Part shown: one piece after another, positions 17,956 through 27,053 of the stretch
Layout of the letters: each line of letters begins with the position of its first letter
Numbering within the stretch: position 1 is the first letter of the stretch
Assembly: GCF_900107635.1 (NCBI RefSeq)
Contig: NZ_FNRD01000003.1
Location: 62,001-126,000 of the forward strand
Length of the DNA stretch: 64,000 nucleotides
Reading direction: 5' to 3'
Source: Flavobacterium gillisiae
Lineage (GTDB): Bacteria > Bacteroidota > Bacteroidia > Flavobacteriales > Flavobacteriaceae
The notes under the pieces: model-generated
The model's database searches: none
What the model was told of the DNA's origin: nothing
The model's input: the letters and a program-made list of their open reading frames with translations, nothing else
Translations under genes and position numbers: made by a program

Positions 17956-20787
17956 ATGTTAGACAAAGACAATACTATTGAGGTTCAAGGCGCTCGCGTT
18001 CACAATCTAAAAAATATAGATGTTTCCATTCCTCGTGAAAAACTGGTAGTAATTACCGGTCTTTCAGGATCCGGAAAATCATCCCTCGCATTTGATACTA
18101 TTTATGCCGAAGGCCAACGTCGGTACGTAGAAACATTCTCTGCTTATGCCAGACAGTTTCTAGGAGGCTTGGAGCGTCCTGATGTCGATAAAATTGACGG
18201 ACTTTCGCCTGTTATTGCCATTGAACAAAAGACCACCAGCAAAAGTCCGCGGTCTACTGTGGGAACTATTACTGAAATATATGACTTCCTGCGTTTGCTT
18301 TATGCACGTGCGGCCGATGCCTACAGTTACAATACCGGAGAGAAAATGGTCAGCTACTCTGATGAACAAATCAAAGACCTGATTATCGAAGATTTCACTG
18401 GAAAACGAATTAATATTCTTGCTCCGGTTATTAGAGCGAGAAAAGGACATTACGGAGAATTGTTCCAGCAAATCGCTAAACAAGGCTTTTTAAAAGTGCG
18501 TGTGAATGGTGACGTCCTCGACATAACTCCGGGAATGAAATTAGACCGTTACAAAACCCACGATATCGAGATTGTTGTGGACCGAATGGTCATTGAAAAA
18601 ACTCCCGATAACGAAAAACGATTAAGCGAAAGCATCAACACCGCCATGCATCATGGAGAAAATGTGTTGATGGTTTTAGATCAGGATTCTCAGGAAGTAC
18701 GCTACTTTAGTAGAAACTTGATGTGTCCCACTACCGGAATATCGTATCAAAATCCAGAACCCAATTTATTTTCTTTCAACTCTCCAAAAGGAGCCTGTGA
18801 TCATTGCAAAGGACTGGGAACTGTAAACGAAATCAATACCAAGAAGATTATTCCAAATCCGAAATTATCTATAAAAGCGGGTGGTTTTGCTCCTTTGGGC
18901 GAATACAAATCGTCTTGGATATTTAAGCAATTGGAAATCATTGGAGAAAAATACGGTTTCAAAATTACCGACGCTATCGAAAAAATTCCGGAGGAAGCGA
19001 TGGAAATGATTTTGAATGGCGGAAAAGAAAAATTCACGATCAACTCTAAAGATTTAGGCGTTGCCCGAGATTACAAAATAGACTTTGAAGGAATCTCCCA
19101 TTTTATAAAAAACCAACACGACGAAAGCGGTTCTACGACTATCAAACGATGGGCTAAGGAATTTATGGATGAAATTCCATGCCCTGTTTGTGAAGGTTCA
19201 CGTTTGAAAAAAGAAGCACAATTCTTTAAAATCGACGGACAGAATATTACGGAATTGTGTGCGATGGATATTTCTGACCTGACCGCCTGGTTTCACGATT
19301 TAGACAGCCGTTTATCTGATAAACAGCAACGTATCGCCACTGAGGTGGTTAAAGAAATCAAGGACCGACTGAACTTTTTAATGAACGTAGGTTTAGAATA
19401 TTTGGCTTTGAGCCGAAGTTCAAAATCACTTTCCGGTGGAGAAGCACAGCGCATCCGTCTAGCAACTCAAATTGGTTCTCAATTGGTTGGTGTATTGTAT
19501 ATTTTAGATGAGCCAAGTATTGGTTTACACCAAAGAGACAATGATAAACTAATCCATTCTTTGGAACAATTACGTGATATTGGGAACTCGGTTATTGTGG
19601 TCGAACATGACAAAGACATGATTGAACGCGCCGATTATGTGATTGACATTGGACCAAAAGCGGGGAAATTTGGAGGCGAAATCATCAGCATAGGAACTCC
19701 AGCGGAAACCTTGAAATCAAATACCATTACCGCACAATATTTGAATGGCGAGATGAAAATCGAAGTTCCGAAAAAAAGACGTGAAGGCAATGGAAAATTC
19801 ATGAAACTAACCGGAGCCACAGGAAACAACTTAAAAAATGTTTCTATCGATCTTCCATTAGGGAAATTGATCTGTGTTACGGGAGTTTCCGGAAGCGGTA
19901 AGTCTACTTTGATCAATGAAACGCTCTACCCTATTTTGAATGCGTATTATTTTAATGGCGTCAAAAAACCACAACCCTATAAAAAAATTGAAGGCTTAGA
20001 GCTTATCGACAAAGTAATTAATATTGACCAAAGCCCGATAGGGAGAACACCACGTTCTAATCCTGCCACTTATACTGAAGTATTTACGGAGATCAGGAAA
20101 TTATTTACCATGACTTCAGAGAGTATGATACGCGGCTATAAAGCGGGACGTTTCAGCTTTAATGTAAAAGGCGGACGCTGCGAAACCTGCCAAGGTTCTG
20201 GTGTGCGTACGATTGAGATGAACTTCCTTCCAGACGTTTATGTCGAGTGCGAAACCTGCCAAGGAAAACGTTTTAACAGAGAAACACTAGAAATTCGTTT
20301 TAAAGGAAAATCCATTTCTGATGTGTTGAATATGACCGTGGATGAAGCGGTTCCGTTTTTTGAAATGATTCCGAAGATACATCGCAAAGTAAAAACCATT
20401 CAAGATGTAGGTTTGGGATATATTACACTTGGTCAGCAAAGTACCACGCTTTCGGGCGGGGAAGCGCAACGTATTAAGCTCGCAGGAGAATTATCAAAAA
20501 AAGATACTGGAAATACCTTTTATATTCTGGACGAACCTACTACGGGGCTTCATTTTGAAGACATCAGGGTATTGATGGGCGTTATCAACAAATTAGTAGA
20601 CAAAGGAAATACGATCCTGATTATCGAACACAATATGGACGTAATCAAACTGGCAGATTATATTATCGATATTGGTCCCGAAGGAGGAAAAGGCGGCGGA
20701 AAAGTCGTTGCCAAAGGAACTCCCGAAGAAATAGCCGATAATAAAAAAAGCTATACTGCAAAGTTTTTGAAGAAGGAATTGGAGTAA
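17956..20787 (+). CDS. uvrA: Excinuclease ABC subunit A
   Basis: 943 residues, two ABC modules. Walker [14 protein letters not shown] (near 33) and [13 protein letters not shown] (near 645). ABC signatures [14 protein letters not shown] and [14 protein letters not shown]. The C-terminal zinc module is intact (CETCQGSGV and CETCQGKRF). The first zinc module reads CPTTG then CDHCKG, so one Cys pair is incomplete, which I recall as common in Bacteroidetes UvrA. It scans DNA for bulky lesions with UvrB. A promoter TTG (17905-17907) to TAACTTTG (17932-17939) with a 24-nt spacer precedes the ATG. Confidence 0.97.
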   Translation: MLDKDNTIEVQGARVHNLKNIDVSIPREKLVVITGLSGSGKSSLAFDTIYAEGQRRYVETFSAYARQFLGGLERPDVDKIDGLSPVIAIEQKTTSKSPRSTVGTITEIYDFLRLLYARAADAYSYNTGEKMVSYSDEQIKDLIIEDFTGKRINILAPVIRARKGHYGELFQQIAKQGFLKVRVNGDVLDITPGMKLDRYKTHDIEIVVDRMVIEKTPDNEKRLSESINTAMHHGENVLMVLDQDSQEVRYFSRNLMCPTTGISYQNPEPNLFSFNSPKGACDHCKGLGTVNEINTKKIIPNPKLSIKAGGFAPLGEYKSSWIFKQLEIIGEKYGFKITDAIEKIPEEAMEMILNGGKEKFTINSKDLGVARDYKIDFEGISHFIKNQHDESGSTTIKRWAKEFMDEIPCPVCEGSRLKKEAQFFKIDGQNITELCAMDISDLTAWFHDLDSRLSDKQQRIATEVVKEIKDRLNFLMNVGLEYLALSRSSKSLSGGEAQRIRLATQIGSQLVGVLYILDEPSIGLHQRDNDKLIHSLEQLRDIGNSVIVVEHDKDMIERADYVIDIGPKAGKFGGEIISIGTPAETLKSNTITAQYLNGEMKIEVPKKRREGNGKFMKLTGATGNNLKNVSIDLPLGKLICVTGVSGSGKSTLINETLYPILNAYYFNGVKKPQPYKKIEGLELIDKVINIDQSPIGRTPRSNPATYTEVFTEIRKLFTMTSESMIRGYKAGRFSFNVKGGRCETCQGSGVRTIEMNFLPDVYVECETCQGKRFNRETLEIRFKGKSISDVLNMTVDEAVPFFEMIPKIHRKVKTIQDVGLGYITLGQQSTTLSGGEAQRIKLAGELSKKDTGNTFYILDEPTTGLHFEDIRVLMGVINKLVDKGNTILIIEHNMDVIKLADYIIDIGPEGGKGGGKVVAKGTPEEIADNKKSYTAKFLKKELE

Positions 20788-20852
20788 GTCTATTTTAACA
20801 CAGATTACACCAATTTTCACGGATTGTTTTATTCATAAACTACTCCGCAATC

Positions 20853-21803
20853 TTGTCATTCTGACGAAGGAAGAATCTCACCCAGTACTGAGGATTTTCA
20901 TTATGGAGATCTCTCCTTCGTCGAGATGACAAATCGTACGGATAAGGTATGTTTAATTTAAAATTGAGTGATTTATTGTATTCCTATTTATCTATCTAAT
21001 CAATACTAACTTGTCATTGCGAGGGACGAAGCAATCTCACCCAGTATGGAGGAGTTTCATTATGAGATACCTTCGTGCCTCGGAATGACAAATGATTGTG
21101 TATTTATTACTAGTCTAAGAATGGAATTCAGTTATCTAATACAATTATTTTTCAAACACTAATTACACAAATTTTATTATTACCGAACCACTCCGCAAAC
21201 TTGTCATTTCTTCAGCTGTTCGACTAAAGTCTCGAGTCTGACGAAGGAAGAATCTCATCTTGTTTGTGTGAATTTGAATTCAGTACTGCGTCATTGCGAG
21301 GAACGAAGCAATCTCACCCAGTATGGAGGAGTTTCATTATGAGATTCCTTCGTGCCTCGGAATGACAAATGATTGTGTATTTATTACTAGTCTAAGAATG
21401 GAATTTAGTTATCTAATACAATGATTTTTTAAACACTAGTTACACAAATTTTATTATTACCGAACCACTCCGCAAACTTGTCATTGCTTCGACTGTTCAA
21501 CTAAAGTCTCGAGTCTGACGAAGGAAGAATCTCATCTTGTTTTTGGGAATTTGAATTCAGTTCTGCGTCATTGCGAGGGACGAAGCAATCTCACCCAGTA
21601 TGGAGGAGTTTCATTATGAGATTCCTTCGTGCCTCGGAATGACAAATCGTACGGATAAGTTGTGTTTAATTTAAAATTGAGTGATTTATTGTATTCCTAT
21701 TTCTCTATCTAATCAACATTAACTTGTCATTCTGACGAAGGAAGAATCTCACCCAATATTGAGGAGTTTGACAATGCAGATCGCTCCTTTGTCGAGAAGA
21801 CAA
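20853..21803. repeat. Array of REP-like hairpin elements with nested direct repeats
   Basis: At least five hairpin units begin (TT)GTCATT and end near GACAA: 20853-20932, 21011-21091, 21290-21368, 21567-21645 and 21724-21803. Two arm types occur: CTGACGAAGGAAGAATCTC and GCGAGGGACGAAGCAATCTC. Each unit folds on itself (for example TTGTCATTGCGAGG against CCTCGGAATGACAA). Units two to four repeat with a period of about 278 bp, including their spacers, and a spacer starting ATCGTACGGATAAG recurs 713 bp apart. Composite units at 21201 and 21479 carry a roughly 30-bp insertion in one arm. No coding capacity. Confidence 0.85.
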
Positions 21804-21923
21804 ATCGTACGGATAAGGAATACTTTAATGATTCCGGAGTTTCATTACGAGTAGATTATAAAATTGAAACAGCAAATAGCACCGCATACCAATTGACGGG
21901 CCTCAGTCAACACAAACTAACCC

Positions 21924-21963
21924 AAAAAAAGCCCCCAATATTTCGTGACTGAGGGCTTTTTTT
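21924..21963 (-). terminator. Terminator of the orphan gene at 21995
   Basis: A-tract plus GCCC (21924-21934) pairs with GGGC plus T-tract (21953-21963). On the minus strand it lies 32 bp beyond the stop of the gene and ends in a run of T. Confidence 0.65.
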
Positions 21964-21994
21964 CGGCTAGTTTGTTAAGTGTTAGCAGTTGTTT

Positions 21995-22849
21995 TTATTT
22001 CATAATTTCTCTTTTAGATAGCCATTTGATCGCTATTTCAGGATATACAAGCTTGAGAGCTGATTCTATTTCAATATGAAATTCCTCTTCATTTTCAACA
22101 AAAGTTGCACTATAAAATGAATATCTAACTGTGTTCTCAAAAATATATGGTTCTTTTGGGTCTACAAAAGGTTTTAAGGATTCAATTGCTTGGTAAATTA
22201 CCCAAGGATATGGTCTAATATGTCTGTGCATATGATGATTAATCCAGATATTTATCCATTCAATTTCAGTCCAATTAACTGCTTTAGAGTATTTAACAGT
22301 TTTAAGTTCTTTTGAAAGTTTAATCAATGAATTTAGACCAATGTTTTTACCTTTACTTGTTGCATAATCAATACCTAATAGTCCTCTTATTCTGTTTTCT
22401 AAAGATAATCTTAAAGAGTATATAACTAAAAGATCTGTGTTGTAATTATTCTGATTTTGTTCTCTTATTTGATGGGAGTTAAACAATATTGTAGCAATGT
22501 TAAAATGAATAGCGGAAGGTAAAGTGTTTGTACTTAAAATAATGAAACTAACATCTTCATTATCGTCTAAATTTCTTATGTATTTTGAAATATCTGCAAT
22601 TACTATTTTGATTTGTCCTTCTGAATAATTTCCTATTATTGAAAGTAGATATTCCGATGCATTTTGTATATGACATCTGGACATTAAACTATCTTCTGTA
22701 TCTTTCCATTTAACTTTAAACGCATTTTGTTTTCTGCAAATGCCAGTAAGTGTCTTTCCTCCAATATTTTGAAAATACTTAATAAGCAATTCAATATTTT
22801 CTTTTGTTGAATTGGTGTAAGCGGATTTCAAATAGGTTGTTTTGTTCAT
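21995..22849 (-). CDS. Hypothetical protein, mostly alpha-helical, orphan
   Basis: 284 residues from the ATG at 22849 (MNKTTYLKSAYTN). A start at 22924 lies upstream of a TATATTTG box on the minus strand (22896-22889), so the inner ATG is preferred. I do not recognise the family. The N-terminal 100 residues contain three cysteines. The C-terminal half is helical with basic SLRLSLENRIRGLLGIDYAT and a His-rich INHHMHRHIRPYPWVIYQA. No signal peptide or membrane segment. Standing alone beside a repeat array with its own promoter and terminator, it looks like an accessory gene. A HEPN-like or abortive-infection role is only a guess. Confidence 0.55.
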   Translation of the reverse strand: MNKTTYLKSAYTNSTKENIELLIKYFQNIGGKTLTGICRKQNAFKVKWKDTEDSLMSRCHIQNASEYLLSIIGNYSEGQIKIVIADISKYIRNLDDNEDVSFIILSTNTLPSAIHFNIATILFNSHQIREQNQNNYNTDLLVIYSLRLSLENRIRGLLGIDYATSKGKNIGLNSLIKLSKELKTVKYSKAVNWTEIEWINIWINHHMHRHIRPYPWVIYQAIESLKPFVDPKEPYIFENTVRYSFYSATFVENEEEFHIEIESALKLVYPEIAIKWLSKREIMK

Positions 22850-23036
22850 CTGCGGATTTTTAAAATGACTGCCAACTTCTATATAAATCAAATATACACC
22901 TCTTTTTGAATTTAATATTAACAAATTTAAGGTTTTTCTTATTTATAAAAAGGCCGTTGCATTTAATTTTCTTTCGATACAGCAATTCAAAAAAGATAGA
23001 CCCTTTTAAAAAATAATTAAACTATACCGTGCCGTA

Positions 23037-23066
23037 TTTGAAAAAAGAGTTACTTTAGTATCTTGG
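23037..23066 (+). promoter_or_regulatory. Promoter of the structured-RNA candidate
   Basis: TTTG (23037-23040), an 18-nt spacer, then TATCTTGG (23059-23066), one base off TAnnTTTG. The predicted start, about 23072, coincides with the first base of the foldable element. Confidence 0.5.
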
Positions 23067-23071
23067 ATTTT

Positions 23072-23170
23072 TATCCCAGATAGAAGCGGTATCTCCCGAA
23101 TTAGAAAAACAAGGCATTGGCCGTAGTTTTTGTTATCGGGAATATAGCGGATAGCTGGATAAGGCTCCAG
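23072..23170 (+). ncRNA. Candidate structured RNA (Flavobacterium repeat family, possibly Flavo-1)
   Basis: A nested fold is visible: ATCCCAG (23073-23079) with CTGGAT (23155-23160); inside it TCCCGA (23094-23099) with TCGGGA (23136-23141); then AAAAAC (23105-23110) with GTTTTT (23126-23131), and GGC with GCC. Unpaired flanks GATAGAAGCGG and ATAGCGGATAGC bracket the inner stem. I recall this pattern from many flavobacterial intergenic regions. Assignment to the published Flavo-1 motif is unverified. It could be a small RNA or a leader of the LOG-family gene starting at 23200. Confidence 0.5.
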
Positions 23171-23199
23171 AAAATAATAGTTAATAATACAATACGAAT

Positions 23200-23928
23200 A
23201 TGAGATTAGAAGATTTTGACAATGACGAGGATAAAGTAATCCAAGATAAATTAAAGCAAAAAAACTGGAATGAGATCCGGACTAATGACAGCTGGGCGAT
23301 TTTTAAAATTATGGCCGAGTTTGTAAACGGTTATGAAAATATGGGACGTATAGGTCCGTGTGTGTCCATTTTTGGATCGGCACGAACTAAGCCAGAAGAC
23401 CCGTATTATTTACTTGCCGAAAAAATAGCCTACAAAATTAGTAAAGCCGGTTACGGTGTTATTACTGGCGGAGGCCCCGGGATTATGGAAGCCGGTAATA
23501 AAGGTGCACATCTGGGCGGTGGAACTTCGGTAGGATTGAATATTGTATTGCCGTTTGAGCAGCATTTCAATCCGTACATTGACGGCGATAAAAACCTGAA
23601 TTTTGATTATTTCTTTGTTCGAAAAGTAATGTTTGTAAAATATTCTCAAGGATTTGTGGTTATGCCTGGTGGATTTGGGACTTTGGATGAATTGTTTGAA
23701 GCGATGACGTTGATTCAGACAAAAAAAATCGCAAAATTCCCTATTATACTGGTAGGAACTGAATTTTGGTCAGGCTTAATCGAATGGGTAAAAAAAGTGT
23801 TAATCGAAAGAGAACACACGGTAAGCCCCGAAGATTTGAACCTGATGAAGATTGTGGATACCGAAGACGAAGTGGTCGATGTTTTAGATACTTTCTACAA
23901 AAAGTACAATTTGAAACCCAATTTTTAA
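23200..23928 (+). CDS. LOG family / TIGR00730 Rossmann-fold protein
   Basis: 242 residues. Motifs GGGPGIMEAGNKGA (near 91) and PGGFGTLDELFE (near 155) match the PGGxGTxxE signature of LOG-type nucleotide 5'-monophosphate phosphoribohydrolases (cytokinin-activating or nucleotide salvage enzymes). The start has an acidic 40-residue extension (MRLEDFDNDEDKV) often seen in Bacteroidetes members. It follows the structured-RNA candidate by 30 bp and is closed by a terminator. The actual substrate cannot be told from sequence. Confidence 0.88.
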   Translation: MRLEDFDNDEDKVIQDKLKQKNWNEIRTNDSWAIFKIMAEFVNGYENMGRIGPCVSIFGSARTKPEDPYYLLAEKIAYKISKAGYGVITGGGPGIMEAGNKGAHLGGGTSVGLNIVLPFEQHFNPYIDGDKNLNFDYFFVRKVMFVKYSQGFVVMPGGFGTLDELFEAMTLIQTKKIAKFPIILVGTEFWSGLIEWVKKVLIEREHTVSPEDLNLMKIVDTEDEVVDVLDTFYKKYNLKPNF

Positions 23929-23933
23929 TAAAG

Positions 23934-23957
23934 AAAGCTGTTTTTACGAACAGCTTT
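23934..23957 (+). terminator. Intrinsic terminator after the LOG-family gene
   Basis: AAAGCTGTT (23934-23942) and AACAGCTTT (23949-23957), 6-nt loop, then a T tract. Confidence 0.85.
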
Positions 23958-24038
23958 TTTTATGCCTTCTTCAAAAAATAGTTCCTTTTGTATCCAAATA
24001 AATGTATATTGTGCTTCCCTAACTAGTTGAATTAAAAG

Positions 24039-26867
24039 TTGAAACCATTTTATAAAATTGCAATCTGTACTTTAGTTTTATTGACCTCAATAAAACAATA
24101 TGCCCAGCACCATTCCCAAATGTTTGTGGAAGTCAATGCTGTCGATAAGACTATGAATATCCAGCAGGAATTGACCTTTTTTAACGAATCGAATGATACG
24201 CTGACTTCACTGGTTTTGAATGATTGGAATAACGCCTACGCTGACGTTAACACGCCTTTAGCAAGACGGTTTTCGGACGAATTTTATCGTGGTTTCCATT
24301 TGGCTAAAGAAGACGAACGTGGCAGCACTAAAAATATAACGATTATTGATGCCGACAAATTATTCCTTTCCTGGGAAACAACGGCTGAAAATCCGGATAT
24401 CATTAGGGTGCAATTAAGAGAGAAACTCGCGCCTAATGAGAAAATAAAGTTGCGTCTTACCTATACAGTAAAAATTCCAAGTGATAAGTTCACCAAATTT
24501 GGTTACAATGCCGATGGTGGTATGAATCTAAAAACATGGTACCTCACTCCTGCCCGCTATGAAAACCATGCTTTTATAAAATACAGCAATGCCAATTTAG
24601 ACGATATTGCCAATGCGGTTTCTGATATTGATATCGATTTAAAAGTGGCCAAAAGTTTAGAAGTAACCACTGATTTAAACAGCGAGGAAGCGATTCAAAA
24701 GGACAGTTATTCCATTTATAAACTATCAGGAAAAAACAGGACTAATTTCAGTCTATATATAGAACCTAAATCTAGTTTTTATAGCTATAAAACCAAAGCG
24801 CTAGAGGTTGTGACTAATTTAAAAGAAGATAAAGTCAGCCTAAAGCAACAAGCCTATGCTATTGATTGTATCGTTAATTATGTAGATGGTTTAATAGGGA
24901 AATACCCATTTGATAAAATTGTGGTTTCTCAAACTGATTATGAACGAAATCCATTTTATGGTTTAAATCAACTGCCATCGTTCATCAGGCCGTTTTCGGA
25001 TGAGTTCACCTTTGAGATTAAATTTCTAAAAACCTACTTAAATGCCTATCTAAAAAACAGTTTACGACTAGACAACAGGAAAGACAGCTGGATTTATGAT
25101 GGAATTCAAGTCTATGTTATGATGAAATACATAGAGCAGAATCACCCCAACACCAAGATGCTGGGTAGCGCCTCTACCTTTCTATTATTGAAAAGCTACA
25201 ATTTGACCAATTTAGATTTTAACGAGCAATACAGCTATTTCTATATGCTAATGGCTAGAAAAAATCTAGATCAGCCACTGGGCGATCCAAAAAATTCTCT
25301 TATCAAATTCAACGAACAAATCGCAAGTAAATATCGTGCTGGATTAAGTTTTAGGTATCTTGACAACTATCTCGGAAATGGTATTGTTACAAACAGTATT
25401 CGCGAATTTTATGATGAGAACAAAGAGAAACAGGTCTCCAGAAATGATTTTGAAGCCATTTTAAAAACAAATTCTAGCAAGAATATCAATTGGTTTTTTA
25501 AAACAATTATTGATTCCCGTGAAATCATTGATTTTAAATTTGCTGACGTAGAAAAATCGAAAGACAGTGTTTCGTTTACCCTTAAAAATAAAACAGGAGT
25601 GATTGTTCCTGTTCCTGTCTATGGAATTAATAAAGGTGAAATTGTATTTAAAAAATGGTTAGCCCCACAAGAACCCGACAGTGTATTTACTTTCGAAAGA
25701 AAAAATGCCGATAAAATCGTTTTAAATTATAAGAATGAAGTTCCTGAATACAATTTAAGAAACAACTGGAAATCGTTAAAGTCTTTTTTTCCAAACAATC
25801 GTCCCGTAAAATTTGTGTTCATGAAGGATCTTGAGGACCCATACTATAATCAGGTTTTATATGTCCCTACCCTCACCTACAATTTATATGATGGATTGTC
25901 ACCAGGAATGCGTCTTCATAACAAAACGATTTTAGATAAACCTTTTACCTTTGATGTGAATCCGGCCTATTCAACAAATGCAAAATCATTTTCAGGCTCC
26001 GGTTTTGTTGTTGTCAATCAAAATTACAGAAACAGCGCACTCTATAATGTACGCTATTCACTTTCGGGTGCGTATTTTCATTATGCACCAGATGCTGCCT
26101 ATTCAAAAATTAATCCGATGGTGCAGATAAAAATCAGGGAAGATGACATTAGAGACAACAAAAAACAGTTAATACTGCTGCGTCAAGTAATCGTGAGCAG
26201 AGAAAAGAGTGATATCGTTATTGACAATTCCACAGAAAACTATTCTGTTTTCAATGCGAAATACTTCAATACCACGACAGAGATTACTAATCACTTCAGC
26301 TTTTCTACCGACCTACAAATAGCATCGAGGTTTGGAAAAACTGCTGCAGAAATAGAATACAGACAACTATTCGAAAATAACCGTCAGATCAACTTGCGCT
26401 TTTATGCCGGTACTTTTCTATACAACAAAACCAATTCTGATTTTTTCAGCTTTGCCTTAGACCGTCCTACCGATTATTTATTTGACTATGGCTATTATGG
26501 AAGATCAGAAAGCAGTGGCTTTTTTAGCCAGCAGTTAATCGTGGCTGAGGGTGGTTTTAAATCAAAACTGAATACGCCTTACGCTAATCAATGGATGACT
26601 ACTATGAATGCGAGTTATACACTGTGGAATTGGATCGAATTATACGGTGACGCTGGACTATTGAAAAATAAATACCAAAGCGAGAAATTTGTATATGATA
26701 GTGGTATCCGCTTGAATTTGGTTCCAGACTATTTTGAAATGTACCTACCTATCTATTCCTCCAATGGTTGGGAAATTGGCCAAGATAAATACAATGAAAA
26801 AATTCGTTTTGTAATTACTTTATCTCCAAAAATATTAATCAATTTATTTAATCGAAAATGGTTTTAA
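24039..26867 (+). CDS. Catalytically dead M1-peptidase-like protein fused to an outer-membrane barrel
   Basis: 942 residues from a TTG start, chosen because it gives a clean signal peptide (MKPFYKIAICTLVLLTSIKQ, ends YAQ); the first ATG, at codon 28, would delete it. Residues 25-480 follow the M1 aminopeptidase layout (beta domain, YPFDKIVVSQTDYERNPFYG, then KDSWIYDGIQVYVMMKYIE where active enzymes have WLDEG), but no HExxH occurs anywhere. Residues 560-942 are amphipathic strands ending in an aromatic (NRKWF), as in outer-membrane barrels. It is probably an outer-membrane protein displaying a binding, not proteolytic, domain. Confidence 0.65.
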   Translation: MKPFYKIAICTLVLLTSIKQYAQHHSQMFVEVNAVDKTMNIQQELTFFNESNDTLTSLVLNDWNNAYADVNTPLARRFSDEFYRGFHLAKEDERGSTKNITIIDADKLFLSWETTAENPDIIRVQLREKLAPNEKIKLRLTYTVKIPSDKFTKFGYNADGGMNLKTWYLTPARYENHAFIKYSNANLDDIANAVSDIDIDLKVAKSLEVTTDLNSEEAIQKDSYSIYKLSGKNRTNFSLYIEPKSSFYSYKTKALEVVTNLKEDKVSLKQQAYAIDCIVNYVDGLIGKYPFDKIVVSQTDYERNPFYGLNQLPSFIRPFSDEFTFEIKFLKTYLNAYLKNSLRLDNRKDSWIYDGIQVYVMMKYIEQNHPNTKMLGSASTFLLLKSYNLTNLDFNEQYSYFYMLMARKNLDQPLGDPKNSLIKFNEQIASKYRAGLSFRYLDNYLGNGIVTNSIREFYDENKEKQVSRNDFEAILKTNSSKNINWFFKTIIDSREIIDFKFADVEKSKDSVSFTLKNKTGVIVPVPVYGINKGEIVFKKWLAPQEPDSVFTFERKNADKIVLNYKNEVPEYNLRNNWKSLKSFFPNNRPVKFVFMKDLEDPYYNQVLYVPTLTYNLYDGLSPGMRLHNKTILDKPFTFDVNPAYSTNAKSFSGSGFVVVNQNYRNSALYNVRYSLSGAYFHYAPDAAYSKINPMVQIKIREDDIRDNKKQLILLRQVIVSREKSDIVIDNSTENYSVFNAKYFNTTTEITNHFSFSTDLQIASRFGKTAAEIEYRQLFENNRQINLRFYAGTFLYNKTNSDFFSFALDRPTDYLFDYGYYGRSESSGFFSQQLIVAEGGFKSKLNTPYANQWMTTMNASYTLWNWIELYGDAGLLKNKYQSEKFVYDSGIRLNLVPDYFEMYLPIYSSNGWEIGQDKYNEKIRFVITLSPKILINLFNRKWF

Positions 26868-26993
26868 TCTAAAGCATTACTACTTTTTCATTATGTTATT
26901 CTTGATTTAAAAGCAATTAATTTCCGAATATGTAAATTATAGATATATTTAAAGCGAATTAATTGATAATAATTAAATTATATTTCTTTCACT

Positions 26994-27008
26994 GTATTAT
27001 GATAATAC
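26994..27008. promoter_or_regulatory. Inverted repeat upstream of the E1 dehydrogenase promoter
   Basis: GTATTAT (26994-27000), a central G, and ATAATAC (27002-27008) are perfectly inverted. A TAAATTTG -7 box follows at 27021-27028, so the palindrome occupies the -33 region, where no TTG is seen. Confidence 0.4.
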
Positions 27009-27053
27009 ATAGTTTTTAAGTAAATTTGTCTCATTAAGTGATACTTTTCAACT

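Noticed and set aside
20853..21803. Regularly spaced repeats that might be a CRISPR array
   Set aside because: Units are about 80 bp, self-complementary hairpins of two types with spacers that are themselves repeated, and no cas genes are present.
24039..24119. Frame starting at the first ATG (codon 28) for the M1-like protein
   Set aside because: It would remove a clear signal peptide; a TTG start is more consistent with an exported barrel protein.
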